Source: Streptomyces alboniger
Lineage (GTDB): Bacteria; Actinomycetota; Actinomycetes; Streptomycetales; Streptomycetaceae
Assembly: GCF_008704395.1 (NCBI RefSeq)
Contig: NZ_CP023695.1
Location: 6,820,001 to 6,884,000 of the forward strand
Direction: 5' to 3'
DNA length: 64,000 bases
Each line of letters begins with the position of its first letter. Position 1 is the stretch's first letter. A program made the translations under genes and the position numbers. Of this stretch, positions 35,273 to 44,910 are shown piece after piece. The notes below the pieces were generated by a model, which saw only the letters and a program-made list of their open reading frames with translations, was not told the origin of the DNA and made no database searches.

Positions 35273-36670
35273 ATGCGGTTCATTTTCGTCCACGGGACCG
35301 GCGTGCGGCGCGAGCGCCACGAACAGCTGACGCGGCTCGTGACGACCAAGCTGACCGACAGGTTCCCCGGCGCCCGCGTCGAGGCCCCCTACTGGGGAGG
35401 CGTCCACGGCGCGACCCTCGCGGCGGGCGGCGCCTCGATCCCCGGTGTCGACGGGGTGCGCGGAGCCGAGAGCTGGGCCCCGCTCGACGAGGAGGCCGCG
35501 GCCTGGCAGCTGCTGCTCGCCGATCCGCTCTGCGAGCTGCGCGTCCTGGCGGAGATCACCGCTGCCGGTGACGACGGCCTCGGGATGCCCGGGGTCCGCG
35601 GCGCGGGCGAGGAAGTCGCCGCCGGACTTGCCGAGCTGACGCTCGAACCCGCGCCGCCCGCGCTGCCCGCGGCCTCTGGGGGCGGCCGTGCGTCCGAAGC
35701 CGCTACCGCGAGCGGCCATGCGCCGGACGCCGCTACCGCGAGCGGCCATGCGCCGGACGCCGCTACCGCACCCGCACCCGCCTCCACCACCGCCATGACC
35801 CCCGCCCCCGCCCTCACCGAGCGGACCGCGCTGCTGCGGGCCACCGGTCTCGCCCCCCACTACCCCGGCGCGGTTCAAGCCGTCGCGTACTCCGCCGAGT
35901 TCACGCAGGCCTGCGCCGCCACCCACGACGCCGTGGCCGCACGTGAGCTGGTCGCGGTCACGGCGCGCGCCGTCGTCGCCGCGGCGCTGCGCGCGGCCGG
36001 GGACGACGCCTTGTGCACCGGCGACGAACGCGACCGCCTCGCCGACCTCATCGGCGACCGCCTCGGGGGCACCGGACGCTTCCCGGGCGGCCGGGCCGCG
36101 GCCGTCCTCGGCACCCTCGCCCTGAAGCTGACCGTCCAGCCCGCCCTCGACCTCTGGCGGCCCCCGCTCACCGGCGGGACCGTCCCCGCGCTCGGCGACA
36201 TCCTGCGCTACCAGGCGCGGGGCCGCCCCCTGCGGGACTCGCTGGCGCGCCTCATCGCGGCGAGCGACGAGCCGCCCGTCGTGATCGGTCACAGCCTCGG
36301 CGGCATCGCGCTCGTCGACCTCTACGCCCTCGCCGCCGCGGGCCCGCCCGGCGAGGCTCCGCCGCCCACCCCGACGCTTCTCGTGACCGTCGGCTCACAG
36401 GCGCCGTTCCTGCACGAACTGGGCGCCCTCACCGGCCTCCCGCCCGCGGCGGACCGCCTGCCGCCCGGATTCCCGAACTGGCTGAACATCTACGACCGCA
36501 AGGACCTCCTCGCCTACCGCGCGGAACCGGTCTTCCCCGGCGACCCCCGGGTCACCGACCACGAGGTGCGCAGCCGCCAGCCGTTCCCGCTCAGCCACAG
36601 CGCCTACTGGAAACTGGACGCGGTGTACGACCGCATCAGGACGGGGATCGAGGCCGGGGCCGAGCGGTGA
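35273..36670 (+). CDS. alpha/beta hydrolase (lipase-like), first gene of VMAP-type operon
   Basis: The 465-residue protein opens with MRFIFVHGTGVRRERHEQL, an oxyanion-loop strand typical of serine hydrolases. The nucleophile is in PPVVIGHSLGGIALVDLY (Ser about 339). A late His, perhaps in PFPLSHSAYWK, may complete the triad. A strong GGGGGAGG ribosome site precedes the ATG. Residues 140-170 are a disordered Ala/Pro/His linker made by a 30-base tandem repeat. It overlaps the caspase-like gene by GTGA, the first of three tightly spaced junctions in this operon. It may be an effector (lipase or esterase) released when the system is triggered; that role is inferred. Confidence 0.75.
   Translation: MRFIFVHGTGVRRERHEQLTRLVTTKLTDRFPGARVEAPYWGGVHGATLAAGGASIPGVDGVRGAESWAPLDEEAAAWQLLLADPLCELRVLAEITAAGDDGLGMPGVRGAGEEVAAGLAELTLEPAPPALPAASGGGRASEAATASGHAPDAATASGHAPDAATAPAPASTTAMTPAPALTERTALLRATGLAPHYPGAVQAVAYSAEFTQACAATHDAVAARELVAVTARAVVAAALRAAGDDALCTGDERDRLADLIGDRLGGTGRFPGGRAAAVLGTLALKLTVQPALDLWRPPLTGGTVPALGDILRYQARGRPLRDSLARLIAASDEPPVVIGHSLGGIALVDLYALAAAGPPGEAPPPTPTLLVTVGSQAPFLHELGALTGLPPAADRLPPGFPNWLNIYDRKDLLAYRAEPVFPGDPRVTDHEVRSRQPFPLSHSAYWKLDAVYDRIRTGIEAGAER
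35701..35769 (+). repeat. 30-base tandem repeat, two perfect copies plus part of a third
   Basis: The unit encodes AATASGHAPD-type decapeptides in the hydrolase. Copies are at 35701-35730 and 35731-35760, with a 9-base partial copy after them. The perfect identity suggests recent or slippage-prone duplication. Confidence 0.9.
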
Positions 36671-38634
36671 CCACCGAAACAGCCCGACCGGTCGACCCGC
36701 GCCGCGTGTTCGCACTCGTCGTCGGCATCGAGTCGTACGACATCAGCACCCGCTGGGACCTGCCGGGCGCCGCCCGCGACGCCGAGCGCGTCGCGGACTG
36801 GCTCACCGGCCCGGCCCAGGTCCCCGCCGACCAGGTGCACCTGCTCCTCTCCCCGCTGGACCGCACCGTGGCCGCCGCGCCCGCCCCCACCCGCCACCAC
36901 CTCGTACCGACCCGCGAGAACGTCGAACGGATCCTCTTCAAAGAACTCCCCGCGTGCGACGGCGACCTGCTGTGGATCTACTGGGCCGGCCACGGCTACC
37001 TCGACCCGCGCAGACAGCTCCTCCTGCCGTACACCGACGCCACGACCACCCGGACCGTCCACCTCAACCTGGAGGCGGCGCTCCGGTGGTGGAAGTCGGA
37101 GGTCCCCGCCGACCGGTTCCCGCGCCAGATCGTGCTCGGCGACGCCTGCCGGGTGGAAGCGGACCGCGCCAAGTCGCTCACCTTCGGGGACTCCGAGTAC
37201 GGCGGATTACGGCTCAACCCGCGTCGGCGCCAGTTCACGCTGTACGCCGCACGCGCCGGGGAACTCGCCCAGAACCTCGCCGACCGGGGAGCGGGCCAGT
37301 TCACCGACACCCTGATGCGGCGCCTCGCCGAACGGACCCTGGACGAGAGTGTCAACGGCGCCGTCGCCCTCGCCCGCGCCGTCCAGGCCGACCTGCGGGA
37401 ACTGCGCGCCACGGGACACGCATGGCAGAACCCGCAGTTCCTCGTCGACCGCGACTGGGACGACTCCACGATCTTCGGGGACCACTGGGCCGCCCCGGGC
37501 GCCGCCCCCGCCACCGCGGCCCACCTCGACCAGACCGCCTGGAACGCCCTCGGACCGCTGCTGCGCGGCGGCGGCACACCCGCCCACACGCACGACGCGT
37601 ACCGCTGGGCCTTCGAGATCACCGGCTGCGTCTTCCCCGCCCACCGGGGCCTGCCCACGGGCGGCCTCACCGGCATCGCCCACGACCTGGACGCCCGCCA
37701 GGGACGGCGCGGCGACCTGCCCCTGACCCTGCCCTTCGTACGCCACCTCGCGGCCCGCTCCCCGGACCCCGCCTGGGCCGAACGGGCCGAGGCCTGGGTC
37801 GACGCCACCCGCGAACGCCTCGGCGCCGCCCCCGTCCCCGCCGCCCCCGAAGCCGACCCCGAGCCCGCGGCACTGCACGTACGCCTCACCGAGGACCCGG
37901 CGGGCGGCGGCTACTGGACCCGCATGTGGCTGCACCGCGACGGCGCCTTCGAGGCCGTCAGGGACGCCGAGCTGCCGCTCACCCTGGACGCCGTCCGCGA
38001 GCACCTCGCCGGACAGCTCCTCACCGGGGGCGCGGCGGCCCCGGCCCGCATCGAGTTCCATGTGCCCTACGGCCTGCTCACCACGGAGTTCGAACGCTGG
38101 CGGCTGCCCATCGGACGGCGCGGCAAGGCCGTCGAACTCGGCTGGTCCTACGAGGTCGTCGTGCGCTGCCCCGACGAACGCGACGGCCTCGCGGGCAGCC
38201 ACTGGCACCGCAAGTGGCAGTGGTTCAAGTCCCACGGCGGCGCCCACCCCGAGGCGGTCCAGCACGTCACCGACGGCGACGTCTCCGGGGAACTGGGCGC
38301 CTGCCTCCAGGCCACCGAACCGCCCGTCTGCGTCCTCGCCGAAGTCTCCGACGAGCACCTGATGGACGCCCTGGACGCCGTGCTCGACGCGGGTATTCCC
38401 ATCGCGCTCTGGCCGCGCCCCGGCCGCGAAGGACGCCCCCGCGGCGAACTGGCCACCGCCCTGCGCACCTGCGGCGGCACCGGCACGCCGGACGTCGGCC
38501 GCCTCCCCGGCGTCCTGAAGGCCCTGCGCATACCCCGCCCGGGAGCCGCGGCGGCGGGCACCCGGCCGCCGTCCCCGCCGGCCCTCCTGTGGGACGACCC
38601 CGAACGCGTACCGGAAAGGCGGCCACTGTCATGA
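36667..38634 (+). CDS. caspase-like protease with VMAP-C domain
   Basis: The 655-residue protein has an N-terminal caspase/metacaspase fold (about 1-260). The catalytic His is in LLWIYWAGHGYLD (H109) and the Cys in QIVLGDACRV (C161). A small helical region follows (about 280-400), possibly an effector-associated domain. The C-terminal part (about 420-655) has ARIEFHVPYGLL, HWHRKWQWF, VCVLAEV and a final ALLWDDPERVPE, which match the VMAP-C domain as I know it. VMAP proteins act with MoxR ATPases and vWA proteins in bacterial conflict systems. Both partners are the next genes. GTG start in a GTGA overlap. Activation would be proteolytic; the trigger and targets are unknown. Confidence 0.82.
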   Translation: MTTETARPVDPRRVFALVVGIESYDISTRWDLPGAARDAERVADWLTGPAQVPADQVHLLLSPLDRTVAAAPAPTRHHLVPTRENVERILFKELPACDGDLLWIYWAGHGYLDPRRQLLLPYTDATTTRTVHLNLEAALRWWKSEVPADRFPRQIVLGDACRVEADRAKSLTFGDSEYGGLRLNPRRRQFTLYAARAGELAQNLADRGAGQFTDTLMRRLAERTLDESVNGAVALARAVQADLRELRATGHAWQNPQFLVDRDWDDSTIFGDHWAAPGAAPATAAHLDQTAWNALGPLLRGGGTPAHTHDAYRWAFEITGCVFPAHRGLPTGGLTGIAHDLDARQGRRGDLPLTLPFVRHLAARSPDPAWAERAEAWVDATRERLGAAPVPAAPEADPEPAALHVRLTEDPAGGGYWTRMWLHRDGAFEAVRDAELPLTLDAVREHLAGQLLTGGAAAPARIEFHVPYGLLTTEFERWRLPIGRRGKAVELGWSYEVVVRCPDERDGLAGSHWHRKWQWFKSHGGAHPEAVQHVTDGDVSGELGACLQATEPPVCVLAEVSDEHLMDALDAVLDAGIPIALWPRPGREGRPRGELATALRTCGGTGTPDVGRLPGVLKALRIPRPGAAAAGTRPPSPPALLWDDPERVPERRPLS

Positions 38635-39680
38635 CGGCCAAGAACATGACACCCAAGAAGTGGTGGATCTACCAGGGGCCGGGGACGGCCGACGAGCGGA
38701 ACAGGAAGCTGGCCGAACAGCGGCCCCCGTGGAGGGACTTCACGCCCGCACACCTCTCGGACTACGAGTACGCGCCCCCGCCCGACACCGACACGCCCAG
38801 CTGGCGGGAGACGGAGCGCCGCGGCCGCGGATACGTCCCGGACACCGAGGAGAAGGACGCCGTCAACACGGCCCTGTACCTGCGCCGCCCCCTCCTGGTC
38901 ACCGGAAAGCCCGGCATCGGCAAGTCCACGCTCGCGTACAGCATCGCGGCCGACCTGGAACTGGGCCCCGTACTGCACTGGCCCATCACCAGCCGCACCG
39001 TGCTGCGCGACGGCCTCTACCAGTACGACGCCATCGGACGGCTGCACGACGCCAATCTGCGCCAGCTCCAGGAGGCGCCCGGGACGGGCGGCGGATCCAT
39101 CGAGCCCTACCTCCGCCTCGGGCCTCTCGGCACCGCGCTCCTGCCGCACTCCAGGCCGAGGGTGCTGCTCGTCGACGAGCTGGACAAGGGCGACATCGAC
39201 CTCCCCGGCGACCTGCTGACCGTCTTCGAGGAGGGCTCCTTCGACATCCCCGAACTTGCGCGGGTCGCCCGGCACGAGCGGTCCGTGCGGATCGGCACGC
39301 ACGACGACGCCCAGGAGCGCGCCTGGGTGCACGACGGCCGCGTGCGCTGCCGGTCCTTCCCCGTCGTCATCCTCACCAGCAACGGCGAACGCGACTTCCC
39401 GCCGCCGTTCCTGCGGCGCTGCATCCGGCTGCACATGGAACCGCCCGGCAAGGAGAAGCTCACCCAGATCGTGCGGCAGCGCCTCGGCCTGGAGAGCGAC
39501 GACGGATTCGGCGACCTCGTCGAGGCGTTCGTCGAACGGCGCAAGGAAGGCGACCTCGCCACCGACCAGCTGCTCAACGCCGTGCAACTGCGCATGAGGG
39601 GCGCCTGGAGCGCGGCCGACGAGCGCGAGAAGTTCCTGGAGACGGTCCTGCAACGCCTCACCGGCCCGACGTCCGTATGA
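38631..39680 (+). CDS. MoxR-like AAA+ ATPase
   Basis: The 349-residue protein starts at the ATG of an ATGA overlap, with GGAAAGG 12 bases upstream. A family-specific N-terminus (MTPKKWWIYQGPG, then RPPWRDF) precedes Walker A GKPGIGKST (about 92), Walker B VLLVDELDKGDIDLPGDLL (about 178), sensor 1 VVILTSNGERDFPPPFLRRC, and a C-terminal lid. MoxR ATPases remodel partner proteins that carry vWA domains. The next gene encodes a vWA-like protein and the previous one a VMAP-C protein, giving the ternary set. Confidence 0.87.
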   Translation: MTAKNMTPKKWWIYQGPGTADERNRKLAEQRPPWRDFTPAHLSDYEYAPPPDTDTPSWRETERRGRGYVPDTEEKDAVNTALYLRRPLLVTGKPGIGKSTLAYSIAADLELGPVLHWPITSRTVLRDGLYQYDAIGRLHDANLRQLQEAPGTGGGSIEPYLRLGPLGTALLPHSRPRVLLVDELDKGDIDLPGDLLTVFEEGSFDIPELARVARHERSVRIGTHDDAQERAWVHDGRVRCRSFPVVILTSNGERDFPPPFLRRCIRLHMEPPGKEKLTQIVRQRLGLESDDGFGDLVEAFVERRKEGDLATDQLLNAVQLRMRGAWSAADEREKFLETVLQRLTGPTSV

Positions 39681-39711
39681 GGCCCGCGATGACCCGTACG
39701 AGGTCCGCCCG

Positions 39712-42700
39712 GTGATCGACGACCTGCTCGCCGCGCTGTCCCGGGCCGACGACGACGTCGGCCCCGAGGAACTCGCGGACATCCTGTGGCTCGCCGAGCG
39801 CATCGACGCCCAGGAGCGGCAGGCCCACGGCACCACGGGGCCGCCCGCCGCCGACGGCGAGCAGAGCGACGAGGGACCGGGCGGCACCGAAGCGGCGGGC
39901 GCCTCGTACTACAGCGCGGGCGCCGTCGAGGACGTGCCGGCGCGGGCCGGGGGCGCCCCCGGCCCCGGCGGGCGGCGCGGCGAAGCCGTCCTGGTGCCGC
40001 GCGCCCCCGCCCTGGAGGACCCGCTCGGCCTGATGCGGGCCCTGCGCCCTCTCGGCCGCCGGGCCGTCACCGACCGCAGGGCGCCGACCGAACTGGACGA
40101 GGAGCGCAGCGTCACCGCGAGCGCCGAGCAGCGCATGACGGTGGCCGTCCTCAAACCGGAGCGCGGCCGCTGGCTCGACCTGGCCCTCGTCGTCGACACC
40201 CACCACTCGATGCTGCTCTGGCACGACGTCGTCACCGAGCTGCGCCGCGCCCTGGAACAGAGCGGGATCTTCCGCGACGTACGCGTCTGGACGCTCACCG
40301 GCACTGGCGCGGGCGCCACCCCGGCCGTCGCGCGGCGCTCCGGCGGCGCGCCCCGCAGCCCCCACGAGATCGCCGACCCGTCGGGGCGGCGCCTCGTCCT
40401 GGTGGTGACCGACACCGTCGCCGCGGGCTGGAGCGGTCCCGGCGTCGAGGCCGTGCTGCGCCAGTGGGCGGCGCACGGCGCGCTCGCGGTCCTCAACCTC
40501 CTGCCGAGGCGCCTGTGGGACAGGGGCGCGGTGACCCCCGAGGGCGTACTCGTCCGGGCGGCCAGGCCCGCGGCGCCGAACGCGTCGTGGCGGCTGGCCA
40601 GGCCCCGGGACACCCTTCCCGTCAGGGCTCGCGCGCGATCCGCCCCGCCGGGCGGGGGCGGCCTCGCGGACCGCGTCGCGATCCCGGTCGTCGAGGCGTC
40701 CCCGGCCGGGCTCGGGGCGCTGGCGTCCCTGCTGTCCGGCGCGGGCCGCTGGACCCGCGTGCCGTGCCTGACGATCGCCCGGTCGGCCGTCGGGGCCGAC
40801 GCCGTGGCCCGCACGGGTCCGGGGGATCCGGACATCCCGGTCGCGGCCCCCGGCCGGGCCGACCCCGCGCAGGCCATCCGCCGCTTCCAGGAGGGCGCCT
40901 CACCCGCCGCCCAGGACCTCGCCGGCTATCTGTCCGCCGTGCCGCTGACCCTCCCCGTGATGAGCGTGGTCCGCCGGGTGATGCTGCCTCAGTCGGTCCA
41001 CGGCCACCTCGCGGAAGTCGCCCTGAGCGGCCTCTTCGCGCCCTGGCCCGGCGCGGACGGCACCTTCGACCCGGACCGCTTCGAGTTCCACTTCCTGCCG
41101 GGGGTACGGGAGGCCCTGCTCGGCGCCCAACTGCGGCCCGACATCACGGCCGTCCAGGAACTGGTACGCCGTCAGGTGGGGGAGTACGTCGGCCGCCGCG
41201 AGGCCGGGAGCGGCGACTTCCCGGCACTGCGTACGATCACGAACGGCACGGGTGGGCGACGGATCCGGGCGGGGGCGGTGCCGTTCGCCGAGAAGCCGGA
41301 GGCGGTGGTGGTTCCGCCGGTGCCGGTGCCGGGGGAGCCGGACGCGTCCGGGGCCGCGGCCCGGGATACGGGCACCACCTTGCCCACCACCTATGTGCCC
41401 CGCGACTTCGACGCCGAGCTGCACGACCTCATCGCCCGCGCCCTCGGGGGCGAGCCCATGTTCGTGGTGCTGACCGGGGAAGCGTGGTCCGGCATGATGC
41501 GTTCGGCCGTCGAGGCCCTGCGGAAGCTGCCACCGGGGTGGGACTTCTGGGTTCCGGGCTCGGACGAAGAGGTCCTGGAGAGACTCGGCACGCTGCGCCC
41601 CCGCACGGCTGTCCTGCTCGAAGGCCTCGAAAGGTTCCCCAACGCCGGCCAACTCCTCGACCGGGGCGGGGCGTCCCCCCTGGTGCTCGCCACCATCGCC
41701 ACGTCGTCCTGGGCGGAGGGGACCCTGCACCCCGCCGCGCGGGAGATCCACGTCCCCGCCGCCTTCAGCGCGGCCGAACTGCACCGCGCCCGCCAGGCCG
41801 CGGAAGCCGATCACAACCTCGCGGCGGCGCTGGAACGCTCCCCCGACGGCCACGTGCCGCGCTGCCTCGCGCTCGGTCCGGACACCATGGACCGGTACCG
41901 CGCGGTGCCCCCGGCCGTCCGAGCCCTGATCGACGCGGCGGTGGACGCGCGGCGCCTGGGTCATGCGGGGCCGCTGCCCGCCGGGACGCTCGCCGAGGTG
42001 GCACCCGCGTACCTCACGGTCAGCGAGTGGAGCGCCCTCGGTGACGACCCCATCTGGCTGGCGCACGCACTCGACTTCGCGACGACCGAGTGGGCCCCCG
42101 GCCTCAGCTTCCTGAGGAGGCACCGCCGGGAAGAACCCCCGTCCCAAGCGGTCATGGGCGCCTACACCATCAACGACTTCGCGCACAACGTACTGGCCCC
42201 GGGCCGCCCCGACGAACCCCCGGCCCTGCTCCGCGACGCACTCGTCCGCGCGTCGTCCTCCCGCCCGGCCCCGGTCGGCAATCTGGTGAAGATCATCGCG
42301 GAGGACTCCCGCAGGCTGTACGTCGGTGTCCCGGGCGACTCGGGACGGACTGTGATCGCGCCCCACATCAGGGGCGAGGGCCGACTGACCGTCACCCAGG
42401 ACGGGAACCATTCGGTCGATGCGCGTGTGGTGGCGGTGGCGGGCCACTTGGCACTGCTGGAGCTGGCGGGCGCTCTGTGGCCCGCTCAAAGGGGTGGCCC
42501 TGTCGAGTGCCGTTTCGGGGCCCCGCTGCGTCCGGCGAAAACGTACACGGTGGTGACCACCACGGGCGATCGACGGGCGGACTTCTTCCGCACGAGGGCG
42601 AGAGCGGTGTCGCCGGTCAGCCTGCGGCTGCTGGAGGCGATCGTCGTACGGATCGGCTCACCGGTTCTGGACGAGACAGGCGCTGTCGTCGGCCTGGTGA

Positions 42701-43536
42701 CGGCCAAGTCCGGCCTCACCGTCTCCGTTACGCCGATCGTGCGGTTCGACGTGACCACCCCGGACCCGGAGCCCGCCCCCGAACCGGACTCCGCCCCCCA
42801 ACCGGACGCCGCCCGGCCCGCGCCCAGCCCCGGCGACCCGTCCGACCGCACCCCCTTCATGGCCCGCCTGAAGGCGAAGGACCGCACCGCTCTCATCTCC
42901 CTCGGCCAAGACCGGTCCTTCGCCGCGCGCGAGGTGCTGCTGAGCCAGGGCGAGCTGTCCACCCACGTCCTGCTCATCGTCGACGGCTGGGTCAAGGTCT
43001 CGGCCACCGCGGCCAACGGCTACGAGACACTGCTCGCCCTGCGTGGCGCGGGCGACATCGTCGGTGAGGGCGAGGCCCTTTGGGGCCGCCCCCGCTCGGC
43101 CACCGTGACCGCGCTGGGGTCGGTCAGCGCGGTCGTGGTCGAAGGCGCACGGTTCCGGGCGTTCCTGGAGCGGTCGCCCGAAGCCGCCCTGGAGATGCTC
43201 CGCTTCAGCACCGACCAGACCCGGGAGGCCGACCAGCGCCGCTTGCGGTTCGCCTCGGCGACCGCACGCGAGCGCTTCGCCGAACTGCTGCTCGACCTCG
43301 CCCGGAGCCACGGCCGCCGCACCGAGGAGGGCATCGAGGTCACGGTGCCCCTGACCTCGCAGGAGCTGGCCGGGACCATCGGCGGATCACGGGAGACGGT
43401 GGCGCGCCTGATGAAGGAACTGCGCGAGCGCGGGGTCATCACCCGTAGACGGCGCGCCCTCGTCGTCGTACGCCCGGACGTCCTCCGCCGCATGGCCGCC
43501 CTGACGGACTCGGCGGAGGACACCCGTAACCCTTGA
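39712..43536 (+). CDS. giant SAV_2336-type vWA-like protein fused to degenerate protease and Crp/Fnr domains
   Basis: The 1274-residue protein begins at a GTG with GAGG eight bases upstream, 31 bases after moxR. Residues 60-430 contain a vWA-like core (ALVVDTHHSMLLW near 159, RRLVLVVTDTVAAGW), an SAV_2336-N-terminal-type arrangement. Residues about 560-720 look like a STAND/ATPase-like helical region without an obvious Walker motif. About 856-1015 resembles a trypsin-fold domain (LALLELAGALW, VRIGSPVLDETGAVVGLVTA) in which the GDSGGP loop is reduced to GSP. A Pro-rich linker leads to a cyclic-nucleotide-type sensor (1046-1165) and a Crp helix-turn-helix (LTSQELAGTIGGSRETVARL, about 1185-1255). 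Fusion to a DNA-binding regulator is the odd feature. Confidence 0.8.
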   Translation: MIDDLLAALSRADDDVGPEELADILWLAERIDAQERQAHGTTGPPAADGEQSDEGPGGTEAAGASYYSAGAVEDVPARAGGAPGPGGRRGEAVLVPRAPALEDPLGLMRALRPLGRRAVTDRRAPTELDEERSVTASAEQRMTVAVLKPERGRWLDLALVVDTHHSMLLWHDVVTELRRALEQSGIFRDVRVWTLTGTGAGATPAVARRSGGAPRSPHEIADPSGRRLVLVVTDTVAAGWSGPGVEAVLRQWAAHGALAVLNLLPRRLWDRGAVTPEGVLVRAARPAAPNASWRLARPRDTLPVRARARSAPPGGGGLADRVAIPVVEASPAGLGALASLLSGAGRWTRVPCLTIARSAVGADAVARTGPGDPDIPVAAPGRADPAQAIRRFQEGASPAAQDLAGYLSAVPLTLPVMSVVRRVMLPQSVHGHLAEVALSGLFAPWPGADGTFDPDRFEFHFLPGVREALLGAQLRPDITAVQELVRRQVGEYVGRREAGSGDFPALRTITNGTGGRRIRAGAVPFAEKPEAVVVPPVPVPGEPDASGAAARDTGTTLPTTYVPRDFDAELHDLIARALGGEPMFVVLTGEAWSGMMRSAVEALRKLPPGWDFWVPGSDEEVLERLGTLRPRTAVLLEGLERFPNAGQLLDRGGASPLVLATIATSSWAEGTLHPAAREIHVPAAFSAAELHRARQAAEADHNLAAALERSPDGHVPRCLALGPDTMDRYRAVPPAVRALIDAAVDARRLGHAGPLPAGTLAEVAPAYLTVSEWSALGDDPIWLAHALDFATTEWAPGLSFLRRHRREEPPSQAVMGAYTINDFAHNVLAPGRPDEPPALLRDALVRASSSRPAPVGNLVKIIAEDSRRLYVGVPGDSGRTVIAPHIRGEGRLTVTQDGNHSVDARVVAVAGHLALLELAGALWPAQRGGPVECRFGAPLRPAKTYTVVTTTGDRRADFFRTRARAVSPVSLRLLEAIVVRIGSPVLDETGAVVGLVTAKSGLTVSVTPIVRFDVTTPDPEPAPEPDSAPQPDAARPAPSPGDPSDRTPFMARLKAKDRTALISLGQDRSFAAREVLLSQGELSTHVLLIVDGWVKVSATAANGYETLLALRGAGDIVGEGEALWGRPRSATVTALGSVSAVVVEGARFRAFLERSPEAALEMLRFSTDQTREADQRRLRFASATARERFAELLLDLARSHGRRTEEGIEVTVPLTSQELAGTIGGSRETVARLMKELRERGVITRRRRALVVVRPDVLRRMAALTDSAEDTRNP

Positions 43537-43546
43537 CCTGACCCTC

Positions 43547-44776
43547 TCAGGGCCGCAGGCGGACCGGCAGGGAACGGTGGCCGTTGCTGATCAGCGAGGG
43601 AAGCGGCCGCAACTCCTCGGCCGGGACCGCGAGTTCGATGTCCGGGAACCGCTCGAAGAGCGACCGGAGGGCGGTGGTCACTTCGAGGCGGGCGAGCGGG
43701 GCGCCGAGGCAGAAGTGCACTCCGTGGCCGAAGGCCAGGTGTTCCTTCGAGGGACGGGTGGCGTCGAAGCGGTCGGCGGTCGGGCCGTGCCAGTCGGGGT
43801 GGCGGTTGGCGGCGGCGTAGGAGGCGAGGATCGCCTCGCCCCGGGCTATCGTCCGCCCGTCGGGCAGGGGGATGTCCGCGACGGCGAAGCGCAGCGGCAG
43901 GTGCTTGACGGCGGGCTCGTGCCGCAGGGTCTCCTCGACGACGTCGTTCCAGTCGGCGCGGCCGGCCCGCAGGTGCGCGAGCTGCTCGGGGTCCGTCAGC
44001 AGGGCGGTGACGGCCTGGTCTATGACGTTGACGGTGGTCTCGTACCCGGCGCTGATCATCAGCAGCAGTGTGTCGCGCAGCTCGGCGTCGGTGAAACCGC
44101 TGCCGTCGCCCTCGTCGTCGCGCGCGGCGATGAGGAGCGAGGTCATGTCGTCACCCGGCTCGGACTCGGCGCGCTTGGCCGCGATCAGCTGGTCGAGGGC
44201 CTCGTACAGGGAGGCGGTGTTCGCGGCTGCCTGCGCGGCGGTGAGGGTGGTGGAGAAGACGTTGTCGACCAGGGCGCGGAAGCTCTCGCGACGGCTGTCG
44301 GGCACGCCCATGAGGCGGCCGATCACCGCGATCGGCAGCGGATAGGCCAGGTGCTCGCGCAGATCCACGCTCTCCCCGGCCGGGCGGGACGCGAGAGCGT
44401 CGAGGAGGGAGTCGACCATCGACTCGACGTCGGACCGCATGGCCCGCACGCGCCGGGAACTGAAGGCGGGCGCGACCATGCGGCGCAGCCGGCGGTGGTC
44501 GTCCCCGAAGGCGGTGAACATGTTGTTCACCGCCACCCACAGGGCGAGGGGCCACGTCGGAACGGCCTCGGGGAAGTCCGGCCAGTGGGCACGGGCGTCC
44601 TTGGAGACCTGCGCACTGTTGAGGAGCTGCTTGAGAAGCTGGGGGTCGCTGATCGACCAGGCGGTCACGCCGAGGACGTCCACGCGCGTGGCCGCCCCGC
44701 GGGCGCGCAGGGCCTCGTGCTCGGCGTGGTGGTCGGAACTGGCAGGATCCAGGACGAGTACGGGCTGTTCGGGCAC
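43547..44776 (-). CDS. cytochrome P450
   Basis: The 409-residue soluble monooxygenase has the heme loop FGHGVHFCLGAPLAR (Cys about 351), the I-helix ISAGYETTVN oxygen-activation motif and the EETLR ExxR motif. It resembles the CYP105/CYP107-type Streptomyces P450s. The GTG start has AAGGAG five bases upstream. No ferredoxin or secondary-metabolite genes are adjacent, so the substrate is unknown. It is convergent with the conflict-system operon. Confidence 0.93.
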   Translation of the reverse strand: MPEQPVLVLDPASSDHHAEHEALRARGAATRVDVLGVTAWSISDPQLLKQLLNSAQVSKDARAHWPDFPEAVPTWPLALWVAVNNMFTAFGDDHRRLRRMVAPAFSSRRVRAMRSDVESMVDSLLDALASRPAGESVDLREHLAYPLPIAVIGRLMGVPDSRRESFRALVDNVFSTTLTAAQAAANTASLYEALDQLIAAKRAESEPGDDMTSLLIAARDDEGDGSGFTDAELRDTLLLMISAGYETTVNVIDQAVTALLTDPEQLAHLRAGRADWNDVVEETLRHEPAVKHLPLRFAVADIPLPDGRTIARGEAILASYAAANRHPDWHGPTADRFDATRPSKEHLAFGHGVHFCLGAPLARLEVTTALRSLFERFPDIELAVPAEELRPLPSLISNGHRSLPVRLRP

Positions 44777-44910
44777 GGGGGCTCCTTCGACAGAGGCGGG
44801 GACGCGCGTCCCTTTACACTCACGCTGCGGCGTAGCCCGGCAACTGATGTCGACGGGTGATGTCAGTGTGAGCTGTCTGTGGCTCAGACCCGAGGGGATG
44901 GTGGAAAGTT

